From Paenibacillus_L residui (GTDB lineage Bacteria > Bacillota > Bacilli > Paenibacillales > NBRC-103111): DNA of 64,000 bases. The DNA lies in NCBI RefSeq assembly GCF_042677205.1, contig NZ_JBHTIU010000039.1, positions 124,001 through 188,000 on the forward strand, given 5' to 3'. Shown piece by piece: positions 17,609 to 25,121 of this stretch (positions are counted from its first letter, which is position 1; each line of letters opens with the position of its first letter). Below the pieces are notes generated by a model. It was not told where the DNA came from. It worked only from the letters and a program-made list of their open reading frames with translations, and ran no database searches. Made by a program: the position numbers and the translations under genes.

Positions 17609-17783
17609 GATAAGTCCCCCTTATAGTATTAAGTGATGCAGTGCTCTTGCTCATGAAATGTTACAAGGTTTTACAGCTTTGCTATCATGCAAGCGGAATG
17701 CTATTGGCAGCTATTCGCGGATAGGAAAGACAGGTTCCGGAATTAGCCTGACGGACCAACGATCTTTCTTTTGTGACAATTTG

Positions 17784-17803
17784 CTTTCGTTTACTTTCAT
17801 TTA
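17784..17803. promoter_or_regulatory. Direct repeats, likely DeoR-type operator
   Basis: CTTTCGTTTA (17784-17793) is followed at once by CTTTCATTTA (17794-17803), a tandem 10-bp repeat with one difference. It sits immediately downstream of the -10 box of the aldolase-gal promoter. Short tandem TTTCGTTT-like repeats are typical for DeoR-family operators. Confidence 0.6.
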
Positions 17804-17804
17804 T

Positions 17805-17833
17805 ATTGTACTGCAATTCAGGCGGAGTGACAA
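17805..17833 (-). promoter_or_regulatory. Promoter of the aldolase-gal operon
   Basis: On the minus strand TTGTCA (17833-17828) and TACAAT (17810-17805) with a 17-bp spacer. The leader to ATG 17608 is about 190 nt. Confidence 0.7.
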
Positions 17834-17872
17834 TGATTTTTTGTCCGCGCGCCATGTCTGGAGCCTGTTTCT

Positions 17873-18646
17873 CTATACGAGGATAAGCTCGATGCCGAGG
17901 TCCTCGATCCGCCGAGCATCCTCATCGGACAACTGCTTGTCGGTAATTACCGTGTGCACAACATCCAACGGCGCGATGTGGGAGAACATCACCTTGCCGA
18001 ACTTGCTGCGGTCAGCCACCACAATGACTTGCTTAGCAATAGCAATCATCTGCCGGTTCACGCTTGCCTCCAACAGATTCGGAGTCGTCAGCCCTTCCGC
18101 GAAGTCGAACCCGTCCACCCCCATGAACAGCTTGTCGACGTTCAGCTTGGCCAGCGACTGTTCGGCTATCGGACCGACCATCGCAAACGATTTGGCCCGC
18201 AGCTTGCCGCCGGTCAGAATTACGTCCCATCCGGGAGGACTTCCGAGCTGCAGGGCGATGTTGACCGCATTGGTCACGACCGTTAAATCGGTCTTCCCCG
18301 TCAGCTTGCGGGAAAGCAGCATATTCGTGGTCCCCGGTGTCAACAGAACCGATTCCTCATCCCCGACGAGCTTCGCTGCCGCTTCGGCAATCCGTTCCTT
18401 CTCCGCCGCGTAAGCCCCCGCCTTCTCGGAGAAGGATAGCTCGCGGGCCGTTTCCGGAAAAGCCGACTTCAAGGCCATGGCTCCTCCATGGGTTCGCACG
18501 AGCAGCTCCTTCTCCTCCAGCCTCTCCAAATCTCTTCTGACCGTTACCGGGGAAACCCCCAGCGCTTTGCTCACCTGGGCTACCGTCACCTTCCCTTGGC
18601 GGTTGACCATCTCGACTATTTTAATTTGCCGTTCTTCCGCAAACAT
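17873..18646 (-). CDS. DeoR-family transcriptional regulator of the galactose locus
   Basis: Sugar-responsive repressor, 257 residues. The N-terminal DeoR helix-turn-helix (ERQIKIVEMVNRQGKVTVAQVS, then GVSPVTVRRDLERLEEKELLVRTHGGA) covers residues 1-57; the DeoRC sensor domain follows, with TPGTTNMLL and GVDGFDFAEGLTTPN motifs that bind phosphorylated sugars. Start ATG 18646, AGGAGGT 5 bases upstream. It precedes the gal operon on the same strand and has its own control region. The likely inducer is a phosphorylated sugar such as tagatose 6-phosphate. Confidence 0.92.
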   Translation of the reverse strand: MFAEERQIKIVEMVNRQGKVTVAQVSKALGVSPVTVRRDLERLEEKELLVRTHGGAMALKSAFPETARELSFSEKAGAYAAEKERIAEAAAKLVGDEESVLLTPGTTNMLLSRKLTGKTDLTVVTNAVNIALQLGSPPGWDVILTGGKLRAKSFAMVGPIAEQSLAKLNVDKLFMGVDGFDFAEGLTTPNLLEASVNRQMIAIAKQVIVVADRSKFGKVMFSHIAPLDVVHTVITDKQLSDEDARRIEDLGIELILV

Positions 18647-18680
18647 CCGTTACCTCCTGATCCAATTCCAGCCTTAAATG

Positions 18681-18734
18681 ATCGTTTGTGATTATTACTA
18701 TTCGTTTGTGATCTTTTTTCTACTTCCCATTATA
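18681..18734 (-). promoter_or_regulatory. deoR promoter -10 box and operator repeats
   Basis: A -10 TATAAT is on the minus strand at 18734-18729. Downstream, TCGTTTGTGAT occurs twice (18682-18692 and 18702-18712), 20 bp apart, about two helical turns. Together they suggest DeoR autoregulation. Confidence 0.55.
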
Positions 18735-18754
18735 ACGTATTCAAAAAATAAAGA

Positions 18755-18786
18755 CAGGTATATTAAAGAAATTTTTAATATACCTG
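18755..18786 (-). terminator. Terminator of the hydroxyacid dehydrogenase gene
   Basis: CAGGTATATTAAA (18755-18767) and TTTAATATACCTG (18774-18786) form a perfect 13-bp stem; on the minus strand TCTTTATTTTTT follows. It also insulates the deoR promoter. Confidence 0.85.
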
Positions 18787-18798
18787 CCCCAATTTATT

Positions 18799-19791
18799 TT
18801 AAGCAATCGTATGGAGTTTCTGCAGATTCACTTCGCCATCCATCGGCTCCCGGTTGAGGAAACGGCGGATTTCGTCAACGGAATATTGTCCCATTCTTTG
18901 CTTTCCGTTATTGACCGCTCCGGCAATATGAGGAATCAGAATGACATTCGGCAGACGCCGGAACGGATGGTCCTGCCGGGGAGGCTCCGGATCGGTCACG
19001 TCGATGCAGGCTGTAAACCTGCCCTTCTCCAGCTCCTCCGCAAGAGCATCCTCATCAATCAGACTGCCGCGGGAAGTATTGATCAGTACCGCATCATCTT
19101 TCATCAGAGCCAGCGTTTCCCGGTTAAACATCTTATCCGTCTCGGGAATTGAAGGGGCATGGATCGAAACGACATCGGAACGAACCAGCAAATCCTCCAG
19201 ACTGACTTTCGTCGTTCCCATCGCTTCCGCCTCCTCCTGGCTTACGAATGGATCATACAGAAGGATGTCGACATGGAAATTTCTCATCAGCTGGATATAA
19301 TGGCGGCCCGCCCGGCCTGCTCCCACGACTCCTATCGTTACCCCGTAGAGCTCGCGGATTTTATCCTTATCTTTGTTCCATTCGCCTTCCCTGGTATTTC
19401 TGGCAAGCTGCCACATGTTCTTAAGCGAGGTAATCGTTAATCCCAACGCGGTCTCCGCTACACCGATCCCAAGCGCCCCATTGGCGCTGCTTACCCTTAT
19501 GCCCTTGGCCGCCATTTCGGGACTGACAATCCCTTTGACGGTTCCCGCTGCGTGCATCACAAGCTTCAAATCGGGCGCATAAGCAAGAATCTCCTCGTTT
19601 ATTCGCGGACTGCCCCAAGTTGTAATAACGATATCCGCCCCTTTAATCCATTCCTTCGCCTCTTCCGGAGTCGGACTGTGCTTGGCTTGGCTTTCCCTTA
19701 ACGTTCCCAGCTGACGAAGCTGGTCCAAATGATTTGGCGTAAAAATCCCGCTCAACACTTCACTGCCCGCCAGCATTACTATTTGGCTCAT
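18799..19791 (-). CDS. D-2-hydroxyacid dehydrogenase family protein
   Basis: NAD(P)-dependent oxidoreductase, 330 residues. The Rossmann motif GVVGAGRAGRHY lies in the middle, and the catalytic set Arg (NTSRGSLID), Glu (DVTDPEPPRQDHP) and His (LIPHIAGA) is complete. Start ATG 19791, AAGGAG 9 bases upstream. Substrate unknown; phosphoglycerate dehydrogenase-like and glyoxylate reductase-like enzymes share these motifs. The gene is downstream of the GntR/solute-binding fusion on the same strand but has its own promoter with a palindrome. Confidence 0.88.
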   Translation of the reverse strand: MSQIVMLAGSEVLSGIFTPNHLDQLRQLGTLRESQAKHSPTPEEAKEWIKGADIVITTWGSPRINEEILAYAPDLKLVMHAAGTVKGIVSPEMAAKGIRVSSANGALGIGVAETALGLTITSLKNMWQLARNTREGEWNKDKDKIRELYGVTIGVVGAGRAGRHYIQLMRNFHVDILLYDPFVSQEEAEAMGTTKVSLEDLLVRSDVVSIHAPSIPETDKMFNRETLALMKDDAVLINTSRGSLIDEDALAEELEKGRFTACIDVTDPEPPRQDHPFRRLPNVILIPHIAGAVNNGKQRMGQYSVDEIRRFLNREPMDGEVNLQKLHTIA

Positions 19792-19828
19792 CTGCTCTAG
19801 CTCCTTCTTTGGCTTAATGTATCACCTG

Positions 19829-19842
19829 GGTCATATTTGACC
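19829..19842. promoter_or_regulatory. Palindromic operator in the dehydrogenase leader
   Basis: GGTCATATTTGACC has 5-bp inverted arms (GGTCA/TGACC) around four A/T bases. It lies downstream of the promoter, a usual position for a GntR-type repressor site. Confidence 0.5.
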
Positions 19843-19860
19843 TATATCTATCACAACCTC

Positions 19861-19890
19861 ATCATAATGTAGACTAGAAACGAATGTCAA
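19861..19890 (-). promoter_or_regulatory. Promoter of the hydroxyacid dehydrogenase gene
   Basis: TTGACA (19890-19885, minus strand) and TATGAT (19866-19861) with an 18-bp spacer. Confidence 0.6.
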
Positions 19891-19965
19891 TCCCGTATGG
19901 AAATAAATCAAAATATTCATTTTCTCCACTAGTGTATATGTAATGCATTTTCTGCTCTCAAGCCG

Positions 19966-21330
19966 CTAACCACTCAGGCATCGCTCCAGACTCTCGCACA
20001 GCTGCTGTTCGTCGCATAACCCCGACCAATACATTTTGGCCTGCTGAGTCATCCTCACAATGTCATCGTTGGACAATCCAAGCTCATCATAGAAGCTGAA
20101 GGTCGGCGCCACCTCCCGATACAGATGAAATCTCTGCGGCCGGTAATGGGAATCGGGGCCGGTCCATTCCGCTGCCGGCTTCAGGGCGGGAATGCTTAAT
20201 GTGTTCTTCCGCACAGCCAATTGCGCAGGGTATGAGGTCAAGAAATCGATCAGCTTGCGGGCGGCCTCCTTGCGGGAAGAATTCCTATTCACAATCAACC
20301 CTATGACAAGCAGCAAGGTTTTGCCGTTGCGAAGGTGAGGGAGAGGGGCAATGTCCCAATCTCCCTTCATCGATCTGAGCCTATTCATGGCGAAATAACT
20401 GGTCATAATCATCGAAGCTTTGCCCTGCCGGAACAATTCCTCTGCATCGGACTCCTGGTCGAACATAGGCATAGTCCGCTGATTGACAATCAGGTCGCGG
20501 CAAACCTTAAATCCCTCCATCCAATCGGTGCCGCAGATTATCGGCCGACCGTCCGGTTCCTTACGCAGCGAGCCTCCGCTTTGCAGCAAGAAGACCGGCC
20601 ACCGATTGCGGGATTGCAAATGAAAATAAAACCCCAGCCTTTCGTTCGGCCGAGTCAATTGGGAAGCGACCTGCGACAAATCCTGCCAGGACCAGCCGCT
20701 GTCCGGCTCAAGCAGCCCGTTCGCCCGGATATGCTCCCGGTTATAGCACAGGACCAGGGGAGAGAACAGAAACGGCTTCGCCATGAGTAAACCGTCTGCC
20801 GTAAAAGCATGGGTTACGTAAGGATACATGGAGGGATCGGGGGGCTGCTCCTCCAGCCAATCCCTTTCCTTCCCATCCAGGATCGATTGATAGGTCGGAT
20901 AATTGACGGTTGCTGCATCCAGCAAGCCTGCCTCCAGGTATTCCTTGATTCCGACATCGCCCGCAATGGGAACGGCCTGCACCCGGATTTGCGGATATTG
21001 CTCCTGAAACAAGGTTAAGAGGTGATGAAGATCAGCTTCATAAGCCATCGATTTATAATAGCCAAACCTAACCGTTAATGTCCCGCCATCGTCGGGCCGA
21101 GTCACCCGGTTGCCCACTTTGGGCACCTTTACGATCAACCCTTCCCGAACTAAGACCTCCAGCCCTTTACGAACGGACCGGTTGCTTAGATGGAACTGCT
21201 CACCGAGCGATTTCTCGGAAGGCAAATAATCTCCGGTCTGCAGCTTGGAGGTAAGAATATCTTCTTTTAATCGGTTTACCATTTCATCCAGCCGAAGATG
21301 AAAGGTTTTACGGCTTGGTTTATCTGCCAT
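19966..21330 (-). CDS. GntR-type regulator fused to a solute-binding-protein domain
   Basis: A 454-residue protein of unusual build. Residues 12-80 are a GntR winged helix (LKEDILTSKLQTGDYLPSEKSL, then FHLSNRSVRKGLEVLVREGLI). From about residue 85 the chain follows family 1 extracellular sugar-binding proteins (TVRFGYYKSMAYEADLHHLL, LLMAKPFLFSPLVLCYNREHI, WSWQDLSQVASQL, FRQGKASMIMTSYF). No signal peptide or lipobox is present, so the binding domain should be cytoplasmic and act as the ligand sensor in place of the usual FadR or UTRA domain. It is divergent from the Gfo/Idh gene; that gene and the dehydrogenase are the likely targets. Confidence 0.88.
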   Translation of the reverse strand: MADKPSRKTFHLRLDEMVNRLKEDILTSKLQTGDYLPSEKSLGEQFHLSNRSVRKGLEVLVREGLIVKVPKVGNRVTRPDDGGTLTVRFGYYKSMAYEADLHHLLTLFQEQYPQIRVQAVPIAGDVGIKEYLEAGLLDAATVNYPTYQSILDGKERDWLEEQPPDPSMYPYVTHAFTADGLLMAKPFLFSPLVLCYNREHIRANGLLEPDSGWSWQDLSQVASQLTRPNERLGFYFHLQSRNRWPVFLLQSGGSLRKEPDGRPIICGTDWMEGFKVCRDLIVNQRTMPMFDQESDAEELFRQGKASMIMTSYFAMNRLRSMKGDWDIAPLPHLRNGKTLLLVIGLIVNRNSSRKEAARKLIDFLTSYPAQLAVRKNTLSIPALKPAAEWTGPDSHYRPQRFHLYREVAPTFSFYDELGLSNDDIVRMTQQAKMYWSGLCDEQQLCESLERCLSG

Positions 21331-21424
21331 GAGTTCTGTTCACCATCCACTTCAGAGATCCGGGAATTAACTGAATCCTTCACTTGACTTCAACATTACA
21401 TCAACAGGCCAACGATAGTCAAAA

Positions 21425-21436
21425 GAATGGTCATTC
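21425..21436. promoter_or_regulatory. Short palindrome GAATG-N2-CATTC in the divergent control region
   Basis: Lies between the GntR-fusion gene and the Gfo/Idh gene, where a shared operator is expected. The arms are only 5 bp. Confidence 0.3.
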
Positions 21437-21539
21437 CGGTTAACGAGAATCAAGTAAAGGCCATTCGGATGTGCTAGGCTATCCCTAGGAATCAGATCCT
21501 TCACAGGATGCCAAATGACTTATTGAGAGGTGAATGGGC

Positions 21540-22568
21540 ATGAGAAAGCTAAGATTTGCCATCGTGGGCGCAGGAGTGATCGCTCCCTTCCACGCCAAGG
21601 CGATTACGTCCAACCCGCAAGCGGAGCTGGTAGCCATTGCTGATGTAGAGGAGCCCAAAGCAAAGAAGCTCGCTGAGGAATTTTCCGTTAAAGACATTTA
21701 TACCGATTACGAAATCATGCTGCAGAGAGAAGATATCGATGCGGTTTCCATCTGCGTTCCCAGCGGACTGCATGCGGAGGTTGCCATCGCTGCCGCCGAA
21801 GCAGGCAAGCATATATTTTGCGAGAAGCCGCTTGATATTACCGTTGACAAAATGGATCGGATGATCCGCACGGCAAGGGAGCGCCAGGTCAAGCTCGGGG
21901 TTGTCTATCAGCGGCGCACCTTTCCCGCTGCCATCGCAACCCGCAAGGCGATTCAGGAAGGAAAGCTCGGCAAGCTGGTGCTGGGCGATGCCTACCTGAA
22001 ATATTACCGCAGTCCGGAATATTACCGGAGCGCCGGCTGGCGGGGTACTTGGGAGCTGGACGGAGGAGGAGCCTTGATGAATCAGGGAGTTCACGGAGTG
22101 GATTTGATTCAATGGATGGTCGGGGACGTCGAGTCGGTCTTCGCCTATTCCGCGCCGCTCGTTCGCTCGATTGAGGTCGAGGATACCGCTGTCGCCGCCA
22201 TCAAGTATAAAAATGGCGCCTTCGGGATTATTCAAGGAACGACCTCCGTTTATCCCGGAATGGAAACACGCTTCGAGATCCATGGAGAGAACGGAACGAT
22301 CATCTTCGGAGACAGCGGGATCAAGCAATGGAGCTTCGCCGACTCCCAGGAGGAAGCCCCGCAGGTAGAAGGAACTTTGGCCGCCAGCAGCAGTGCCACG
22401 AATATTTCTAACGACGGCCATTTCGTACTGGTCGATGATCTGATTCAAGCGATCCGGGAGGACCGCGACCCGATGATTACCGGGGAAGAAGCGAGCAAAG
22501 CCGTCAAGCTCATTCTGGCCATTTACGAATCAGCCCGCACAGGTCGGGAAATCAAACTCGATTATTGA
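21540..22568 (+). CDS. Gfo/Idh/MocA-family oxidoreductase
   Basis: NAD(P)-dependent sugar or inositol dehydrogenase-like protein, 342 residues from ATG 21540 (GAGAGGT 8 bases upstream; ATG 21534 is too close to it). N-terminal Rossmann fold (FAIVGAGVIAPFHAKAI) and the family motif CEKPLD near residue 99, whose Lys is catalytic; C-terminal domain with GGGALMNQGVHGVDLIQWM, where the His-x3-Asp acts in catalysis. Substrate unknown. It is followed by an AraC regulator. Confidence 0.92.
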   Translation: MRKLRFAIVGAGVIAPFHAKAITSNPQAELVAIADVEEPKAKKLAEEFSVKDIYTDYEIMLQREDIDAVSICVPSGLHAEVAIAAAEAGKHIFCEKPLDITVDKMDRMIRTARERQVKLGVVYQRRTFPAAIATRKAIQEGKLGKLVLGDAYLKYYRSPEYYRSAGWRGTWELDGGGALMNQGVHGVDLIQWMVGDVESVFAYSAPLVRSIEVEDTAVAAIKYKNGAFGIIQGTTSVYPGMETRFEIHGENGTIIFGDSGIKQWSFADSQEEAPQVEGTLAASSSATNISNDGHFVLVDDLIQAIREDRDPMITGEEASKAVKLILAIYESARTGREIKLDY

Positions 22569-22721
22569 TTATGCTCGCAGCAGGAGCTCCATGATGGCCC
22601 CCTTCCGATGAATTTGTAGTATAATAAGTCCCAAACGGGATAGATTTCGCGGCGGAAATTCAGGCAAGATTTGTTCATCGCTGCCGTCTTAAGGAATCTG
22701 CCATTCATCGGGAGGATCCAT

Positions 22722-23567
22722 ATGTCCAGCGCTTCTTATCCATACCCGCTCCTTAACGGATTTGTCTATCGAAACAACAGGCCGATCATTCGGCCTTCTT
22801 TCCATTCCCACAGCCAATATGAAATTTATTATTTTCACAGCGGCCGCTGCAGCTATATGTTGGGAGATCAGGTCATCGACCTGGTTCCGGGCGATTTTAT
22901 ACTGATGAACGGAATGACGCCGCATTGTCCCAAAATAGACCCGAGTGAAGAATACGTAAGGAGCAATCTATCTTTTGATCCTTTCTTCATAAATATACTG
23001 GAGGAGAAACCGCGTAATCTGGAGCTGCTGAAGCCGTTTCAAATTTTGAGAAACCATCATCTTCGTCTGAACGGTCACCTCAAGTCCGCAATGGAAGAGC
23101 TTCTGCAGCGCCTTCACTGCCATTACGGCCGAACCGATTTATTCTCCTATCACCGGCTGAGACTGACCTTTATCGAGCTTCTTCTGTTCATTTATGAAAT
23201 GTGTCAGGAGGAAATGAACAAGCGTATGGAGGCGCCGCAGGAGAAAGAAAAGATCGTGCAGAGCATTCTTGCCTTCATTGAAAGCCGTTACACAGAAAAT
23301 ATTCATCTGGATCAACTGGAAGATGCACTGCATCTGAATAAGTATTATTTGGCCAAGTTGTTCCGTGAGGTGACCGGACAGACGATCTTTACCTATCTGT
23401 ATCAGAGGAGAATCAACCAAGCGAAAATGCTGTTCATGCTGGATCGCAACCAATCGGTCACAGAGGTCGGATACCTCGTCGGGTTCAAGCATCCAGCTCA
23501 TTTCAGCCGTCTCTTCAAACAGCAGGTGGGCATGACCCCCGATCAATATCGCAAAAAAATTAAATAA
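22722..23567 (+). CDS. AraC-family transcriptional regulator
   Basis: 281 residues from ATG 22722, with GGAGG 6 bases upstream; the frame starts earlier but has no family character there. The N-terminal cupin-like sensor has the typical FHSHSQYEIYYFHSG and LVPGDFILMNGMTPH. The C-terminal pair of helix-turn-helices reads LEDALHLNKYYLAKLFREVTGQTIF and VTEVGYLVGFKHPAHFSRLFKQQVGMTPDQYR. A TATAAT at 22620-22625 may belong to its promoter. Probably activates a sugar gene nearby. Confidence 0.92.
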   Translation: MSSASYPYPLLNGFVYRNNRPIIRPSFHSHSQYEIYYFHSGRCSYMLGDQVIDLVPGDFILMNGMTPHCPKIDPSEEYVRSNLSFDPFFINILEEKPRNLELLKPFQILRNHHLRLNGHLKSAMEELLQRLHCHYGRTDLFSYHRLRLTFIELLLFIYEMCQEEMNKRMEAPQEKEKIVQSILAFIESRYTENIHLDQLEDALHLNKYYLAKLFREVTGQTIFTYLYQRRINQAKMLFMLDRNQSVTEVGYLVGFKHPAHFSRLFKQQVGMTPDQYRKKIK

Positions 23568-23599
23568 CCGGTTGTTGAAACTATAATCCGATTTTGACC

Positions 23600-23905
23600 G
23601 AACGTCCATGACCTTCACACCTTTCAGCGGCTCAAACACGAGCAAGGACGTCGCAAAAGACGAGCAAAAGTGCATTAAAATCCCGTCTTTTTCCAACAAG
23701 AGAGCGAAAGACGCTCAAATGTGCAGGTCTTTTTGCCAAAAAGGAGCCGTTTCGCAAAAATCGCTCCAAAGACCTGCACAATTGCTCTAGAATCAGGCAT
23801 GACGCGGTTTTTTCGGGAAAAGACCTGCATTTTTGCTTTAGAATGAAGCATCGGGATGCTTTTTCCAAAAAAACCTGCACAATTGCTTTACAATTTGAAG
23901 CATCG
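23600..23905 (-). repeat. Inverted, diverged copy of the composite repeat element
   Basis: Read on the minus strand this has the same parts as the elements at 33.7 and 35.7 kb: imperfect units with GCAATTGTGCAGGTCTTT-like cores preceded by CTAGA or CTAAA (ends near 23880, 23835 and 23785), an imperfect GGAGCGATTTT...GGCTCC hairpin (about 23746-23770) and the tail with TGCACTTTTGCTCGTCTTTT (near 23655-23674). Units are more degenerate here. No credible gene overlaps. Confidence 0.75.
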
Positions 23906-23950
23906 CACGGCTTTTTCGCATGAAAACGAGAACCTCCCAGTGTACATACG

Positions 23951-24000
23951 AAAAAGGACCTCACATTCCACAGCAAAGGTGGATGATGAGGTCCTTTTTT
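23951..24000. terminator. Bidirectional terminator after the transaldolase gene
   Basis: AAAAAGGACCTCA (23951-23963) pairs with TGAGGTCCTTTTT, and an inner TTCCAC/GGTGGA stem extends it; A- and T-runs serve both strands. Confidence 0.85.
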
Positions 24001-24074
24001 CTCGATGAAACCGGGCGCCGAGCGGGCTGAAATTCGCTAACCGATTTCGGCCACAGCCCCTAGCCGTTTTCGCT

Positions 24075-24731
24075 TTAGAAAGTACCGAGGTTTGCCTTCT
24101 CCCAATCCTCGGAAAACTTCGCGATCCCCGCATCTGTCAACGGATGCTTGATCATGGATTGGATGACTTTATACGGCATAGTTGCAATATGAGCACCAAC
24201 CAGGGCCGCTTCGATCACGTGAGCGGAATGGCGGACGCTCGCAGAAATGATTTCCGTTTCGATTTGGTGTGTCTTGAAGATGCTGCTGACTTCCTCGATC
24301 AGATTCATCCCGATCATGTTGATGTCATCCAGCCGGCCGATGAACGGGGATACGTAAGTAGCACCTGCTCTAGCAGCCAGAAGCGCTTGGGTGGACGAGA
24401 ATATCAGCGTCACATTCGTCTTGATTCCCAATTCGCTGAAACGGCGGGTAGCCTTCAAGCCTTCCTCACACATTGGAACCTTGACCACTATTCCCGGCCC
24501 GATCTCAACGAGCTTCTTGCCCTGCTCCACCATCTCATCCGCATTCAGGCTGATAACCTCTGCACTGATCGGAAGGTCGCCGACTATCGATACCATTTCT
24601 TTAATCGTTTCAAAAATATCTCTTCCTTCTTTGGCAATCAGGGAAGGATTCGTCGTAATTCCGGAAAGAACACCCAGCTCATAGGCTTGTCTCACTTCTT
24701 CCACGTTGGCTGTGTCGATAAAAATTTTCAA
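24075..24731 (-). CDS. Transaldolase-like protein (TalC / fructose-6-phosphate aldolase type)
   Basis: Small cytosolic class I aldolase, 218 residues, the length of the short transaldolase/F6P aldolase group. The Schiff-base Lys84 lies in IVVKVPM; other family motifs are MKIFIDTANVEE, GITTNPSL, NVTLIFSSTQALLAARAGA and YVSPFIGR. Start TTG 24731, AGGAGG 8 bases upstream. The reaction is either the transaldolase step of the pentose phosphate pathway or aldol cleavage of fructose 6-phosphate; sequence alone does not decide. It lies downstream of a candidate structured RNA. Confidence 0.92.
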   Translation of the reverse strand: MKIFIDTANVEEVRQAYELGVLSGITTNPSLIAKEGRDIFETIKEMVSIVGDLPISAEVISLNADEMVEQGKKLVEIGPGIVVKVPMCEEGLKATRRFSELGIKTNVTLIFSSTQALLAARAGATYVSPFIGRLDDINMIGMNLIEEVSSIFKTHQIETEIISASVRHSAHVIEAALVGAHIATMPYKVIQSMIKHPLTDAGIAKFSEDWEKANLGTF

Positions 24732-24754
24732 ACAAAAAACCTCCTAAATAAGAA

Positions 24755-24957
24755 TATAAACCCCACGAGGGGCTTATTAGACAGACTACTATGTATCATA
24801 CAGGCAATCTTTAATTCCTGTCGGATTCTAAATTAAGACCCGCAAATGCCGTCCGATTTTCTTGTTTCGAAACCCGCTCTCAGCAGGTGGGTGTCCGCAG
24901 CAGTACTTTTGAAGTCCCCTTTAGAGGGCATGACAGCCGTACGGCAATGTTGGACTC
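24755..24957 (-). ncRNA. Candidate structured RNA of about 200 nt (6S-like?) upstream of the transaldolase gene
   Basis: The minus strand has a weak promoter (TATGTT at 24969-24964, TTTACG 16 bp upstream), then about 200 nt without coding sense, ending in GCCCC-TCGT-GGGG (24773-24761) and a short T-rich stretch. TGCCGT near the start can pair with ACGGCA about 100 nt later, with further imperfect pairing outside, giving a long closed stem; several GC hairpins lie inside. Size and rod-like closure fit 6S RNA, but I cannot confirm the family; a long leader of the transaldolase gene is the alternative. Confidence 0.4.
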
Positions 24958-25121
24958 CCTAGAAACATACATTGGTTCAAAACAACGTAAATCGTAACGC
25001 ACATCGCAGGAGGTTTGAAACTGTATTATTCATTATAAAGATTGAAGGGCAAAAAGTAAACCTCGCAAGCTCCGATTGGGCAGGGGCCCATATAGGACCC
25101 GCTTATCGGATGGATTGTCCA

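Noticed and set aside
24144..24836. 230-residue ORF opposite the transaldolase-like gene
   Set aside because: Shadow frame of a clearly conserved gene; its composition is unusual and it has no ribosome binding site.
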